Below, one piece after another: positions 51,990 through 61,114 of a stretch of DNA of 64,000 nt. The stretch's first letter is position 1; each line of letters begins with the position of its first letter. The position numbers and the translations under genes were made by a program. Origin of the DNA: Pseudodonghicola xiamenensis DSM 18339 (GTDB taxonomy: Bacteria > Pseudomonadota > Alphaproteobacteria > Rhodobacterales > Rhodobacteraceae); NCBI RefSeq assembly GCF_000429365.1, contig NZ_AUBS01000007.1, forward strand, positions 62,001-126,000. The letters are read 5' to 3'. The notes below the pieces were generated by a model, which was not told the DNA's origin, made no database searches, and worked only from the letters and a program-made list of their open reading frames with translations.

Positions 51990-53141
51990 TCAGGCGTCGA
52001 GGCGGGGGGCCAGAAACGCACGATGGTTCTTGCAATGGCGCTGTGTCATCACCTTGGCCCGCTTGCCGGGGATCAGTTTCCGCGCCGGGCGGGGGGCGAT
52101 GCCCGGGTGCCGCGCCAGGTCGGGAAACAGGGTCAAAATCTCGGTCCGGGAGTCGACGGGCAGATGTTTCAGCGCTTCAGGTCCAGTGTAGAGCGATTCC
52201 GTCGGCGCGCCATTGGCCAGGAGCAGTTGATGGCTGTCGAACAGGATATGGTAATAGGTCACTCCCGCGCCGGATTCGGCACTGTCCCTATCCATCACGA
52301 TCCCGGGTGCGCCGATCAGATGTTTGGCGGCGACCAGAACCTCCGGGGTGTCGAACATCCGCGCCGAGATGCGCGAGGCGACCAGCATCCGATGTTGTGG
52401 CGAGACCAGCAGATCTTCCCGTGGGGTGCGCGGTCCGAGCGCACCGGCGGTGATGCGGATCGGGCACAAATTCGGATAGCGCAGCAGGTCCCTGGCGCTT
52501 AGGCAGCGTGACAGGATCAACCGGATCGCCTGCGGCCCGTTGTCCAGCGTCAACACATGGTCCCCCTCCCGCAGATCCTCGATCGCGATTTCACCATGCA
52601 GGGTCGTAATCAGCGTGCCGGTTGTAAAGCAGGGCGGTGGAGGCGGCGGGTGCATCTCCTGGCCGTCCTCGCCAGAGCCGCGCAGGATGGTCAGCTTGGT
52701 CTCCTCGGGCGGCCAGTCGCCGTCGAAGGTGTATCCGATCACGGTGCTACCGGAATAGGGGTTGTCGGGATCGCTGTCGACGCTGACCGCCACCAGTCGA
52801 TATTTGGTGCCGTCCTGATCTCGAACCCAAAGCTCATATTCGTCTTCTATCCGCAGACCCGAGGGATAGGTGGTGCCGTCAATCCTGACGCTGTCGCTGA
52901 TCACCTGGTTGTGCGCGGGAAAGTTGCCGCCGCTCCAATATGGGTTGGCGGGATCGTCCTGCAGCCTGTCGTCTTCATCGTTGACGCCAACGGTCAGCAG
53001 ATCGTCACTGCGGTAGCTGAATTTATAAGTGCCCCAGTTCCAGCCGGCCCCGCTTCCGAACTGGACTTGAAAATCGCTGGGCCGTGCGCCGATGAAATCG
53101 AGCCCTGACAGGGGGATGATCTGGAGCGAATAGCTGGGCAA
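51990..53141 (-). CDS. Hint-domain protein with intact catalytic Cys
   Basis: The 383-residue protein has an N-terminal beta-rich domain (1-155: GWNWGTYKFSYRSDDLLTVGV, rich in Asp and aromatics) and a stretch of six prolines (165-170). A Hint domain starts at Cys171 (CFTTGTLITTLHGEIAIEDLREGDHVLTLDNG) and includes SPQHRMLV (His250). Hint domains can cleave the peptide bond before the Cys, here between the Pro run and Cys171, releasing the N-terminal domain. Many such Rhodobacteraceae proteins are secreted; no signal peptide is seen, so a type I or other route is possible. The function of the released part is unknown. Confidence 0.8.
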   Translation of the reverse strand: MPSYSLQIIPLSGLDFIGARPSDFQVQFGSGAGWNWGTYKFSYRSDDLLTVGVNDEDDRLQDDPANPYWSGGNFPAHNQVISDSVRIDGTTYPSGLRIEDEYELWVRDQDGTKYRLVAVSVDSDPDNPYSGSTVIGYTFDGDWPPEETKLTILRGSGEDGQEMHPPPPPPCFTTGTLITTLHGEIAIEDLREGDHVLTLDNGPQAIRLILSRCLSARDLLRYPNLCPIRITAGALGPRTPREDLLVSPQHRMLVASRISARMFDTPEVLVAAKHLIGAPGIVMDRDSAESGAGVTYYHILFDSHQLLLANGAPTESLYTGPEALKHLPVDSRTEILTLFPDLARHPGIAPRPARKLIPGKRAKVMTQRHCKNHRAFLAPRLDA

Positions 53142-53574
53142 GGGGGGACCTCCTTCCGGGCCTTTCCGGGGGCGTGCGGCACGTCACGCCTTTAGAACGG
53201 GGGAGGTGTTACTTTTGGATTTCCCGCATCGGAAAATTTTGTTTGAATTTTGTGCAATCTGCGGGAGGAACCGCTGCGGGGCCGGGACAATCAAGACAGG
53301 CGGGAGAGATCGCTGGCCCCCGGGGATCGCGCATGTCGCGTCCGGGTGCTTTCAAGCTTCTGTTTCGGAATTATATTTTCGGATTCGCGGTGAAATGGCG
53401 CGCCGCTGAGAGGTGTCTCATCGACCATGCCAGCGAAGAAGAGAGGCGGCAGAAGGCGAGCGTGAAAAAGATATTAAATATTATTGAAAATCGGTCAGAG
53501 TGGCCTGTGTCCGCAGGTCGGCCCTGCCAGGTGTCCCCCGCCGGTCGCTGCGCGCCAGCCGGCGGGGGAGGGGA
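53142..53574. other. Intergenic stretch with AT-rich segment and hairpin after pyc
   Basis: A 433-base gap lies between the Hint gene start and the pyc stop. It contains AT-rich pieces (53225-53265, 53365-53385 and 53470-53495) unlike the surroundings. Near the pyc end is a 10-base-pair hairpin, CCCCCGCCGG/CCGGCGGGGG (53535-53544 and 53559-53568), which may terminate pyc although no T run follows. No frame here has a ribosome site with a recognisable product. Confidence 0.5.
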
Positions 53575-56500
53575 TCATTCCAGTTCGATCAGCAGGTCCT
53601 TGGCGTCGATCTGGGTGCTGGGCTGGACATGCAGCGCCTTGATGGTGGCGTCGCGTTCGGCGTGGATGCCGGTTTCCATCTTCATCGCCTCGATGGTCAA
53701 GAGCAGGTCGCCTTCCTTGACCTGTTGGCCGGCCTGCACTGCGACGGTCGCCACAACTCCCGGCATCGGTGCACCGATATGGTTGGAGTTGCCGAGCTCT
53801 GCCTTCGGGCGGGCCACCTTGGCCGATTTCACCAGACGGTTCGCGACACGAATGGTGCGCGGCTGGCCGTTCAGTTCGAAGAAGACCTTCACCTCGCCAT
53901 TCTCGTCGGTCTCGCCCACCGCCTGACAGCGGATTTCCAGCGTTTTGCCGGGGTCGATCTCGGCACTGATCTCCTCGCCCGGCTCCATGCCATAAAAGAA
54001 GGTCTTGGTCGGCAGGGTGCGCACGGGACCATAGGTCCGGTGCCGGCCCATGTAGTCGAGGAAGACCTTGGGATACATCAGGTATCCCATCAGATCCTCG
54101 TCATCGATGTGCTTGCCTTCAAGCTCTTCCTTCAGCTTGATGCGGGTCTCGTCCAGATCGACGGCGGGCAGGTGCTTGCCAGGGCGTTCGGTATTGGGCG
54201 CCTCGTCCTTCAGCACCTTCTTCAGGATCACCTCGGGGAAGCCCTGCGGCGGCTGGCCCAGGTTGCCGCGCATCATATCGATCACCGAATCCGGGAAGCT
54301 GACCTCGACCGTCGGATCCTCGACCTGCGCGCGGCTCAGGCCCTGGCTCACCATCATCAGTGCCATGTCGCCCACCACCTTGGACGAGGGCGTGACCTTG
54401 ACGATATCGCCGAACATCATGTTCACATCGGCATAGGTCTTGGCGACCTCGTGCCAACGTTCCTCCAGCCCAAGACTGCGCGCCTGGGCCTTGAGGTTGG
54501 TGAACTGGCCGCCCGGCATTTCGTGCAGATAGACTTCCGATGCCGGCGCTTGCAGGCCGCTCTCGAAGGCGGCGTATTGGCCGCGCACTGCCTCGAAGTA
54601 ATCGCTGATCTCGCGGATCGCGTCGATATCCAGCCCGGTGTCGCGATCGGTGTGGCGCAGCGCCTCGACCACCGATCCCAGCGTCGCCTGGCTGGTGTTG
54701 CCCGAGAAGCTGTCCATCGCGCAATCGACCGCATCCACCCCGGCCTCGGCCGCCGCCAGGATCGAGGCGATGGCGACGCCGGCGGTGTCATGGGTGTGAT
54801 AGTGGATCGGCAGCCCGACTTCCTGCTTCAGCGCGCGCACCAGCGCCTTGGCCGAGGCAGGCTTCATCAGCCCGGCCATGTCCTTCAGCCCCAGCACATG
54901 GGCGCCGGCGGCCTCAAGCTCCTTGGCCATGTCGATATAGTATTTCAGATCGTATTTCGACCGCGCCGGGTCCAGCAGATCGCCGGTATAGCAGATGGTG
55001 CCTTCGCAAATTTTATTCTGTTCGATCACCGCATCCATGGCGACGCGCATGTTCTCGACCCAGTTCAGGCTGTCGAAGACGCGGAAGACGTCGATGCCCT
55101 GGGCAGCTTCCTTGATGAAGGCCTGCACCACGTTGTCGGGATAGTTGGTGTAACCGACGCCATTCGATCCGCGCAGCAACATCTGCGTCATCAGGTTCGG
55201 CATTGCCTCGCGCAGGTCGCGCAACCGTTGCCAGGGGCATTCTTGCAAGAAGCGGTAGGCGACATCGAAGGTCGCACCGCCCCAGCATTCGACTGACAGA
55301 AGCTGCGGCAGGTTGGCGGCATAGGTCGGGGCGACCCGGATCATGTCGATCGACCGCATCCGGGTTGCCAGCAGTGACTGATGCCCGTCGCGCATGGTGG
55401 TATCCGTGATCAGCAGCTGCTTTTGCGCCCGCATCCAATCGGCCACCGCCTTGGGCCCCTTGTGCTCAAGCAGGTTGCGGGTGCCCATCTGGGGTTCGGC
55501 CTTTTTCGCCGGCGGTTTCGGCAGTTTCAGCCCCGCCGCCGGCAGCGGCCGGTCCTTGGTTTCGGGGTGACCGTTCACCGTGATGTCGGCGATATAGGTC
55601 AGCACCTTGGTGCCGCGGTCCTGTCGTTTCGGGAAATGGAACAGGCCCGGCGTTTCGTCGATGAACTTGGTGGTATAGGTATTGTTCAGGAATACCGGGT
55701 GCTTCAGCAGGTTCTCGACGAAAGAGATATTGGTGTTCACGCCGCGGATGCGGAATTCGCGCAGCGCCCGGTCCATCCGGGAGATGGCCTTCTGCGGTGT
55801 CTGGGCGTGGGCGGTGACCTTGACCAGCAGCGAATCGTAATACCGCGTGATCACGCCGCCGGCGTAGGCCGTGCCGCCATCCAGCCGGATGCCCATGCCG
55901 GTGGCGGTACGATAGGCGCTGATGCGGCCGTAATCGGGGATGAAGTTGTTCTGCGGATCCTCGGTGGTGATCCGGGTCTGCAGCGCATGACCGTTCAGCC
56001 GGATATCGTCTTGGTTGGCCTTGCCGGTGGCCTCGGCAATCGTCTTGCCCTCGGCAATCAGGATCTGCGCCTGCACGATGTCGATGCCGGTGACTTCTTC
56101 GGTCACGGTATGTTCGACCTGAACGCGCGGGTTCACCTCGATGAAATAGAATTTCTCCGTCTCCATATCCATCAGGAACTCGACGGTGCCGGCACATTCA
56201 TAATTGACGTGCTTGCAGATGCGATAGCCCAGATCGCAGATCTCGGCCCGCTGGGCGTCGGTCAGATAGGGGGCCGGGGCGCGTTCCACGACCTTCTGGT
56301 TGCGGCGCTGGACCGAACAGTCACGCTCGTAAAGGTGATACATGCCGCCATGCTTGTCGCCGAGGATCTGGACCTCGACGTGCCGCGCGCGGGTGATCAT
56401 CTTTTCCAGATACCCCTCGCCATTGCCGAAGGCGGCCTCGGCCTCGCGCCGGCCTTCCATCACCTTCTCGGGCAGTTCCTTGGCGTTCAGGATCGGCCGC

Positions 56501-57012
56501 ATGCCACGGCCGCCGCCCCCCCAGGAGGCCTTGAGCATCAGCGGAAAGCCGATCTCCTCTGCCTCGGCGACGATAGCGTCCATATCATCGCCCAGCACCT
56601 CGGTCGCCGGGATCACCGGCACGCCGGCGGCGATGGCGACCTTGCGGGCGCTGGCCTTGTCGCCAAGCGCGCGCATGGTGTCGGCCTTGGGTCCGATGAA
56701 GGTGATCCCCGCCTTTTCGCAGGCATCGACGAAATCGGGGTTTTCGCTGAGCAGCCCGTAGCCGGGGTGTATCGCGTCCGCGCCGCTTTCGCGGGCGACG
56801 CGGATGATTTCCTCGATCGACAGATAGGCGGCGACCGGGCCCATGCCTTCGCCGATCTTATAGGCCTCGTCCGCCTTGAACCGGTGCAGGCTGAGCTTGT
56901 CTTCCTCCGCATAGATGGCAACGGTCTTCTTGCCCATCTCATTGGCGGCGCGCATCACGCGAATGGCGATTTCACCGCGGTTTGCGATCAGGATTTTGCG
57001 GAAGTCGGACAT
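53575..57012 (-). CDS. pyc: Pyruvate carboxylase
   Basis: The 1145-residue biotin enzyme makes oxaloacetate from pyruvate, bicarbonate and ATP. In order: biotin carboxylase (1 to about 460, KILIANRGEIAIRVMRAANEMG, ATP-grasp loop KASWGGGGRGMR, EVNPRVQVEHTVTEEVTG); carboxyltransferase TIM barrel (about 530-830, TTMRDGHQSLLATRMRS, VECWGGATFDVAYRFL, HYHTHDTAG); a linker domain; and a biotinyl domain with Lys1111 in EAMKMETG. The ATG at 57012 has AGAGG 5 bases upstream and is preferred to a GTG 6 bases earlier. It replenishes the TCA cycle during growth on lactate, sugars or other C3 compounds. Confidence 0.97.
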   Translation of the reverse strand: MSDFRKILIANRGEIAIRVMRAANEMGKKTVAIYAEEDKLSLHRFKADEAYKIGEGMGPVAAYLSIEEIIRVARESGADAIHPGYGLLSENPDFVDACEKAGITFIGPKADTMRALGDKASARKVAIAAGVPVIPATEVLGDDMDAIVAEAEEIGFPLMLKASWGGGGRGMRPILNAKELPEKVMEGRREAEAAFGNGEGYLEKMITRARHVEVQILGDKHGGMYHLYERDCSVQRRNQKVVERAPAPYLTDAQRAEICDLGYRICKHVNYECAGTVEFLMDMETEKFYFIEVNPRVQVEHTVTEEVTGIDIVQAQILIAEGKTIAEATGKANQDDIRLNGHALQTRITTEDPQNNFIPDYGRISAYRTATGMGIRLDGGTAYAGGVITRYYDSLLVKVTAHAQTPQKAISRMDRALREFRIRGVNTNISFVENLLKHPVFLNNTYTTKFIDETPGLFHFPKRQDRGTKVLTYIADITVNGHPETKDRPLPAAGLKLPKPPAKKAEPQMGTRNLLEHKGPKAVADWMRAQKQLLITDTTMRDGHQSLLATRMRSIDMIRVAPTYAANLPQLLSVECWGGATFDVAYRFLQECPWQRLRDLREAMPNLMTQMLLRGSNGVGYTNYPDNVVQAFIKEAAQGIDVFRVFDSLNWVENMRVAMDAVIEQNKICEGTICYTGDLLDPARSKYDLKYYIDMAKELEAAGAHVLGLKDMAGLMKPASAKALVRALKQEVGLPIHYHTHDTAGVAIASILAAAEAGVDAVDCAMDSFSGNTSQATLGSVVEALRHTDRDTGLDIDAIREISDYFEAVRGQYAAFESGLQAPASEVYLHEMPGGQFTNLKAQARSLGLEERWHEVAKTYADVNMMFGDIVKVTPSSKVVGDMALMMVSQGLSRAQVEDPTVEVSFPDSVIDMMRGNLGQPPQGFPEVILKKVLKDEAPNTERPGKHLPAVDLDETRIKLKEELEGKHIDDEDLMGYLMYPKVFLDYMGRHRTYGPVRTLPTKTFFYGMEPGEEISAEIDPGKTLEIRCQAVGETDENGEVKVFFELNGQPRTIRVANRLVKSAKVARPKAELGNSNHIGAPMPGVVATVAVQAGQQVKEGDLLLTIEAMKMETGIHAERDATIKALHVQPSTQIDAKDLLIELE

Positions 57013-57122
57013 AGGCACCTCTGTCGGTCTTTAGGGTGTCGCCGCAATGCAGCGTGGTCTGCTGCAAAGGCGTAACGGCGTTTGTCCGACGTGACCAGCA
57101 TGGTTGCGCTATCGGCCTATCA

Positions 57123-58286
57123 TCAATCTGTCATAATGCGCGGCAGGGCCGGCAGCGGGAGGGCGGGGGGCAGATCGCCCAACCGTTCCATCCCCAGTTG
57201 GCCCATATTAGCCACCAGATCGCGGCGCAGCACCTCGATCAGATGTGCCGGGCCCTTGGCTCCGAGCGCGGCGAGCGCATAGTGGAAGGGCCGCCCCATC
57301 ATCACGAAATCAGCGCCAAGTGCGCGTGCCCGCAGGATATCGAGCGCGCCTTCGGCGCCGCTGTCGAAGATCAGCGGCAGCCGGGTGGCGGCGCGAAGCT
57401 GCGGCAAGGCCTCGATCGCAGCGGGGGCGCCGTCGAACTGCCGCCCGGCATGGTTCGACACCCAGAGCGCATCGACGCCGATCCGTTCCAGCGGTTCGGC
57501 ATCCGCGGGCCTCAGTACGCCCTTTACCAACAGGGGCCCTTGCCAATGGTCGCGGAGCCACTGCACATAACTCATGTCCGGGGAGGTGCGCAGTAGATAG
57601 CCGACATGCGCGGTCGACGAGAGCGATTCGCTGGCCTGCTGCACATATTTGTCCAGCATCCGCATATGCGGCATGCCGCGCCGGGCCATCCCCAGCGCCC
57701 AGGCCGGCCGCATTGCCACCTGCGCCAGCAGTCGCGGCGTCAGCTTCGGCGGCTGGGTCAGCCCCGATCGGGTCTGGCGTTCACGACGCGACGCCACAGG
57801 GACATCGACCGTCAGGATCAGCGCGCTGAACCCCGCATCGCGGGCGCGGTTCAGCATATCAGTGCGAATGCCTTCGTCCTTCGGCGGATAAAGCTGGAAC
57901 CAGCCGTGTTCACCCAGATGCGGTGCCAGATCCTCGGGGCTCTGGCTGGCGACGGTGGACAGCGAATAGGGGATGCCGGCCTCTGCCGCGGCACGGGCCA
58001 GGTGGCCTTCGGCATCGGGCCAGATCAGCCCGGACATCCCCACCGGAGAGATGCCGAAGGGCAGCGGAAAATCGCGCCCCAGAAATCGGGTGCTCAGATC
58101 GGGGGTCTGCGGGCCGTGCAGGATTGACGGCAGAAAGCCCACCGTATCAAGCGCGGCGCGGTTGCGGGTCTTGGTGGCCTCGGTTCCGGTGCCGCTGTCG
58201 AGGTATTCCCAAACGAATTTTGGCAGCCGCTGGCGGGCGCGGCGTTTCAGATCGGGAATTCCGGGGTAAGTGCTGTGCAGGTCCAT
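57123..58286 (-). CDS. FMN-dependent alpha-hydroxy-acid oxidase/dehydrogenase (LldD-like)
   Basis: This 387-residue TIM-barrel flavoenzyme matches the lactate/glycolate oxidase family: FVWEYLDSGTGTE at the N-terminus, FGISPVGMSGLIWPDAE, ALILTVDVPVASRRERQTRSG and the active-site block LWVSNHAGRQFDGAPAAIEALPQ, whose His is the catalytic base. It oxidises a 2-hydroxy acid, perhaps L-lactate, to the 2-oxo acid. The gene is 110 bases upstream of pyc in the same direction, so lactate to pyruvate to oxaloacetate is an attractive but unproven reading. Initiation at 58286 (ATG) is assumed; a TTG 18 bases earlier is possible. Confidence 0.88.
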   Translation of the reverse strand: MDLHSTYPGIPDLKRRARQRLPKFVWEYLDSGTGTEATKTRNRAALDTVGFLPSILHGPQTPDLSTRFLGRDFPLPFGISPVGMSGLIWPDAEGHLARAAAEAGIPYSLSTVASQSPEDLAPHLGEHGWFQLYPPKDEGIRTDMLNRARDAGFSALILTVDVPVASRRERQTRSGLTQPPKLTPRLLAQVAMRPAWALGMARRGMPHMRMLDKYVQQASESLSSTAHVGYLLRTSPDMSYVQWLRDHWQGPLLVKGVLRPADAEPLERIGVDALWVSNHAGRQFDGAPAAIEALPQLRAATRLPLIFDSGAEGALDILRARALGADFVMMGRPFHYALAALGAKGPAHLIEVLRRDLVANMGQLGMERLGDLPPALPLPALPRIMTD

Positions 58287-58365
58287 GGGCGGATTTGTTG
58301 CCAATCTGTTGAGATTGTCCAGAGTTCCGCGTTGCGATGAGGCCGCGGGGGACTATCTTTCGAAC

Positions 58366-58788
58366 ATGGACGATCTTTCCCGATTTCATCAGGCCCAGAC
58401 GGATGTCTGGCCGCAGGCGCTGGCCGAGCTTCGGTCCGGTGCAAAATGCAGCCATTGGATGTGGTTCATCTTTCCGCAGTTACGCGGGCTCGGTCGGTCG
58501 GCGACCGCGCGCCGCTTCGGGATCGCCGATCTTGCAGAGGCACGAGCCTATCTTGCCGACCCGGTCCTTGGGGGGCGGTTGCGCCAGGCGGTGGCGACGC
58601 TGTTGGATCATCGCGACCGCAGTGCCCAGGCCATCCTGGGGCCGGTGGACGCGGTCAAGCTGTGTTCCTGCGCCACGCTGTTCGAGGCGGCGGGGGGAGG
58701 GGCGGTCTTCGGGGAGTTGTTGGAGGTTTTCTACGACGGCCGCCGCTGCGGCCTGACGCAGGCGCTGCTGCGTGGTGAGAATGTATAG
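58366..58788 (+). CDS. DUF1810 family protein
   Basis: The 140-residue protein shows MDDLSRFHQAQTDVWPQALAEL, then CSHWMWFIFPQLRGLGRSATARRFGI, the diagnostic block of DUF1810, and ends KLCSCATLFEAAGGGAVFGELLEVFYDGRRC. The function of the family is not established. It is divergent from the hydroxy-acid oxidase gene, with 79 bases between the starts. Confidence 0.9.
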   Translation: MDDLSRFHQAQTDVWPQALAELRSGAKCSHWMWFIFPQLRGLGRSATARRFGIADLAEARAYLADPVLGGRLRQAVATLLDHRDRSAQAILGPVDAVKLCSCATLFEAAGGGAVFGELLEVFYDGRRCGLTQALLRGENV

Positions 58789-58830
58789 CGAAACGCTACA
58801 CGAAACGTCATAAATACGTTACATTGGGGC

Positions 58831-59157
58831 ATGGTGCGTTGGCTTCTCCCCCTCTGTATGGTCGTGGCGCTTGCTGCGGCGGATGGGGTGCGGGCGCAAT
58901 CTCCGCTGGCCGAGGTGATCTGCGAATCGACGGGCAGGATGTATGATCGTCTGGAGGGGCGCATGCGCCTGGCGCGCGGCGCAACCGGCATCCGAGACCG
59001 CGACCAGGTGATCGAGGTCTGGTCCGGGGACCGCGGCAGATGGGCTCTGATCGCAACCTATGCGACCGGGATATCCTGTCTTCTGGCGATAGGCGAAGAT
59101 TGGCAGACCCTCGCGCCCGAGGTTGCCGGAACCACTCCGTCAGCACCGGAGGGATAA
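58831..59157 (+). CDS. Small secreted hypothetical protein
   Basis: The 108-residue protein has a signal peptide, MVRWLLPLCMVVALAAADGVRA, and a small mature domain with two cysteines (VICEST and TGISCLLAIGEDWQ) that could form a disulfide in the periplasm. The C-terminal motif SCLLAIGEDWQ looks familiar from Rhodobacteraceae proteins without known function. Upstream lie the direct repeat CGAAACG (58789 and 58801) and AACGT-N7-ACGTT (58804-58820), perhaps regulatory. Confidence 0.72.
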   Translation: MVRWLLPLCMVVALAAADGVRAQSPLAEVICESTGRMYDRLEGRMRLARGATGIRDRDQVIEVWSGDRGRWALIATYATGISCLLAIGEDWQTLAPEVAGTTPSAPEG

Positions 59158-59214
59158 CAGAAGCGCCCGCCCCGACGAAGGGCAGGGACGGGCGAGTATC
59201 TGAAAGGGGAAAGT

Positions 59215-59421
59215 TTACAAGGCTTTCAAATCCGAGGCCATTTTCCGTCCGTCGCGTCCGTCCTGAAGCTCGTAGGAAACCTTTTGGTTGTCGGCCAACC
59301 CCGTCATTCCGGAGCGCTCGACGGCCGAGATATGCACAAACACATCCTTGCCGCCTTCATCCGGCGCGATGAAGCCATAGCCTTTGGTGGTATTGAACCA
59401 TTTCACGGTGCCAGTCGGCAT
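59215..59421 (-). CDS. Cold-shock-domain protein (CspA family)
   Basis: The 68-residue single CSD protein begins MPTGTVKWFNTTKGYGFIAP (RNP1 is KGYGFI) and has VFVHIS (RNP2). It binds single-stranded RNA and DNA as an RNA chaperone. The start at 59421 gives the canonical N-terminus; GGAG lies 9 bases upstream. Length and sequence are standard. A GC hairpin lies past the stop, about 59163-59197. Confidence 0.95.
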   Translation of the reverse strand: MPTGTVKWFNTTKGYGFIAPDEGGKDVFVHISAVERSGMTGLADNQKVSYELQDGRDGRKMASDLKAL

Positions 59422-59486
59422 CTCCCGTGTCTCCTTCTGACTTGCTCTTGGCCCCGCGCGTCTTCCCAAGCGCGGGGGCGCGACCG

Positions 59487-59517
59487 ATTGTACAGATGAC
59501 CGGCTCAAGATCGTCAA
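59487..59517 (-). promoter_or_regulatory. Candidate promoter of the cold-shock gene
   Basis: On the minus strand TTGACG (59517-59512), a 19-base spacer and TACAAT (59492-59487) lie upstream of the gene, which leaves a 5' leader of about 60 bases. The spacer is longer than the usual 17. Confidence 0.5.
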
Positions 59518-59650
59518 AGGCGGTGTCTGATCAGCGGCAACGCAGGAAAAGGATCGCATGGAACCCATAAAAATCAAGGAAAAGGGGATGCGCCCGTCAA
59601 AGATGCCGGATATTTGCGCAGGGGGCGTTCATTGCGCAACGGAGACCGAG

Positions 59651-59971
59651 ATGATCCTTTACGGCCTAAAGACCTGCGATACCTGCCGGAAGGCGCTGAA
59701 ATCCCTGCCGGAGGCAGAGTTCGTCGATGTCCGGGCCGACGGTATGCCCGAAGGTGTGCTGGAAATGGCACTGGCACAATTCGGCACGGCGCTGGTCAAT
59801 ACCCGTTCCACCACCTGGCGCGGGCTGTCGGAAGAGCAACGCGGTCAAGCGCCGCTCGATCTTCTGCGCGCTCACCCGACACTTATGAAACGGCCGTTGA
59901 TCGTGGTGGGGGACGGTCAGATGCATCTGGGGTGGACGGCGCAAACCCGTACTGCCCTTGGCGTTTCCTGA
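59651..59971 (+). CDS. ArsC/Spx-family (YffB-like) protein
   Basis: The 106-residue thioredoxin-fold protein starts MILYGLKTCDTCRKAL, with CxxC (Cys9, Cys12). RSTTWRGLSEEQ and HPTLMKRPLIV follow, where the RP loop is conserved in ArsC and Spx. It more closely resembles YffB, a putative glutathione-dependent oxidoreductase, than true arsenate reductase. No ars genes are nearby. The frame is open upstream, but the family start is at 59651, with GGAG close by. Confidence 0.85.
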   Translation: MILYGLKTCDTCRKALKSLPEAEFVDVRADGMPEGVLEMALAQFGTALVNTRSTTWRGLSEEQRGQAPLDLLRAHPTLMKRPLIVVGDGQMHLGWTAQTRTALGVS

Positions 59972-60011
59972 TCCGCTCCCTATCTGAAATCCGGTCAAGG
60001 AGGCCAATATC

Positions 60012-60380
60012 ATGCGAAACGCAGCCCTGGTTCTGGGTCTGATCGGCGGGGTCGTCGGGATGATCGTCGGGTTTTTCAGCTATGGCTATACCGTTGCGAT
60101 CGATCATTTCGGCGAGGTGGACGGGTTTCTGGAGCAGGTGGCGAATGTGGACGTGATCCGCACCGCGTCGTTGTTGTCGCCGTTGCTGGCGATCGCCGGC
60201 GGTGCCATGGCGCGGGCCCGGGCGCTGGTCGGGGGGCTGCTGATGCTGATTTCGGCGGGCGGCATGTATTACGCCTTCGGCTTCAACGTCTTTACCATGT
60301 TCCCGATCGCCTTCGTCGGGTTGGGCGGTGTTCTGGCGCTGGCCGCCGGCAAGCCGGACGAGCCCAAGGCGCATTTCTAG
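60012..60380 (+). CDS. Small integral membrane protein
   Basis: The 122-residue protein has about four hydrophobic segments (LVLGLIGGVVGMIVGFFSYG, ASLLSPLLAIAGGAMA, GGLLMLISAGGMYYAFGF, PIAFVGLGGVLALAA) and no soluble domain. It overlaps tail-to-tail by 4 bases with the bufferin operon's last gene. It resembles unnamed DUF membrane proteins; I do not assign a function. Confidence 0.72.
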   Translation: MRNAALVLGLIGGVVGMIVGFFSYGYTVAIDHFGEVDGFLEQVANVDVIRTASLLSPLLAIAGGAMARARALVGGLLMLISAGGMYYAFGFNVFTMFPIAFVGLGGVLALAAGKPDEPKAHF

Positions 60381-61114
60381 GTCAGGCTGGCGCCGATGAT
60401 CGCACCCCCCTGCAGCAGCAGGGTGAAGAGGGCGGCAAGATCGACATCCGCCGCCTCGGCTCGGGCGCGGTCTTCTGCCTCGCCCAGGGGGGCGCCCTGC
60501 AACAACGCCGCGACGAAGCCCGCGCCGCCCGGCGGCAAGGGCTGGGGGAGCGGGTCATAGGCGGGGCGGGTGATCAGCACATCCTGCGCCACGGCGCGCG
60601 GGGCAGGGGCATTTGTTTCGGTATTGAACCGCCAGATGTCGAAGATCGGCCAGGGAGAGCGCAGCAGCCGCAGCGCTGGGGCCAGGTCGAGGTGCACTTC
60701 GGCCAGTCGATCGGGCGGCAGGGCGGCGAGCTGCTGTGCCGGCAGTGGGGGAGCATCGGCGGCGTGATAAGCGTGGCGCAAGGCCAGATCCAGCCGCGCG
60801 ACGTCGCCGAGATAGCCCAGATCGGCAAGCCGAGTGTCGGCCTCCAGAAATTCGGGGAAACCCTCACCATAAAGCATCAGCAGCGGTGAGGACGGTGGAT
60901 GGGCGCGCAGGAACCGAAGGGCGAGGTCCTTCATGACCCCATCGCCAAGCAGCCGGGTGATCACCGGAAAGCCGGTGCAAAGCGCCTCGATCAGGCTGGC
61001 GGTGACGGTGTTGCGGTGGATGGCGAAGCGGCCGGGACGGTCGAACAGCCCCTCGGGCAGGGCGGAGGCCGGATCAAGCAGGTTGCGGGCAAGCCGCTCT
61101 TCGCGGGCGCTCAT
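60377..61114 (-). CDS. bufC: DUF2063 (BufC/HvfC-like) partner protein
   Basis: The 245-residue protein has the DUF2063 N-terminal domain with RFAIHRNTVTASLIEALCTGFPVITRLLG and FLRAHPPSSPLLMLYGEGFPEFLE, followed by a second domain. DUF2063 proteins form complexes with DUF692 enzymes and help recognise the precursor peptide. The start at 61114 makes the ATGA overlap with the DUF692 gene. It is the third gene of the bufferin-type operon. Confidence 0.87.
   Translation of the reverse strand: MSAREERLARNLLDPASALPEGLFDRPGRFAIHRNTVTASLIEALCTGFPVITRLLGDGVMKDLALRFLRAHPPSSPLLMLYGEGFPEFLEADTRLADLGYLGDVARLDLALRHAYHAADAPPLPAQQLAALPPDRLAEVHLDLAPALRLLRSPWPIFDIWRFNTETNAPAPRAVAQDVLITRPAYDPLPQPLPPGGAGFVAALLQGAPLGEAEDRARAEAADVDLAALFTLLLQGGAIIGASLT

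Noticed and set aside
59651..59971. Arsenate reductase for arsenic resistance
   Set aside because: The fold matches, but no ars genes are nearby and the sequence is closer to YffB/Spx proteins.
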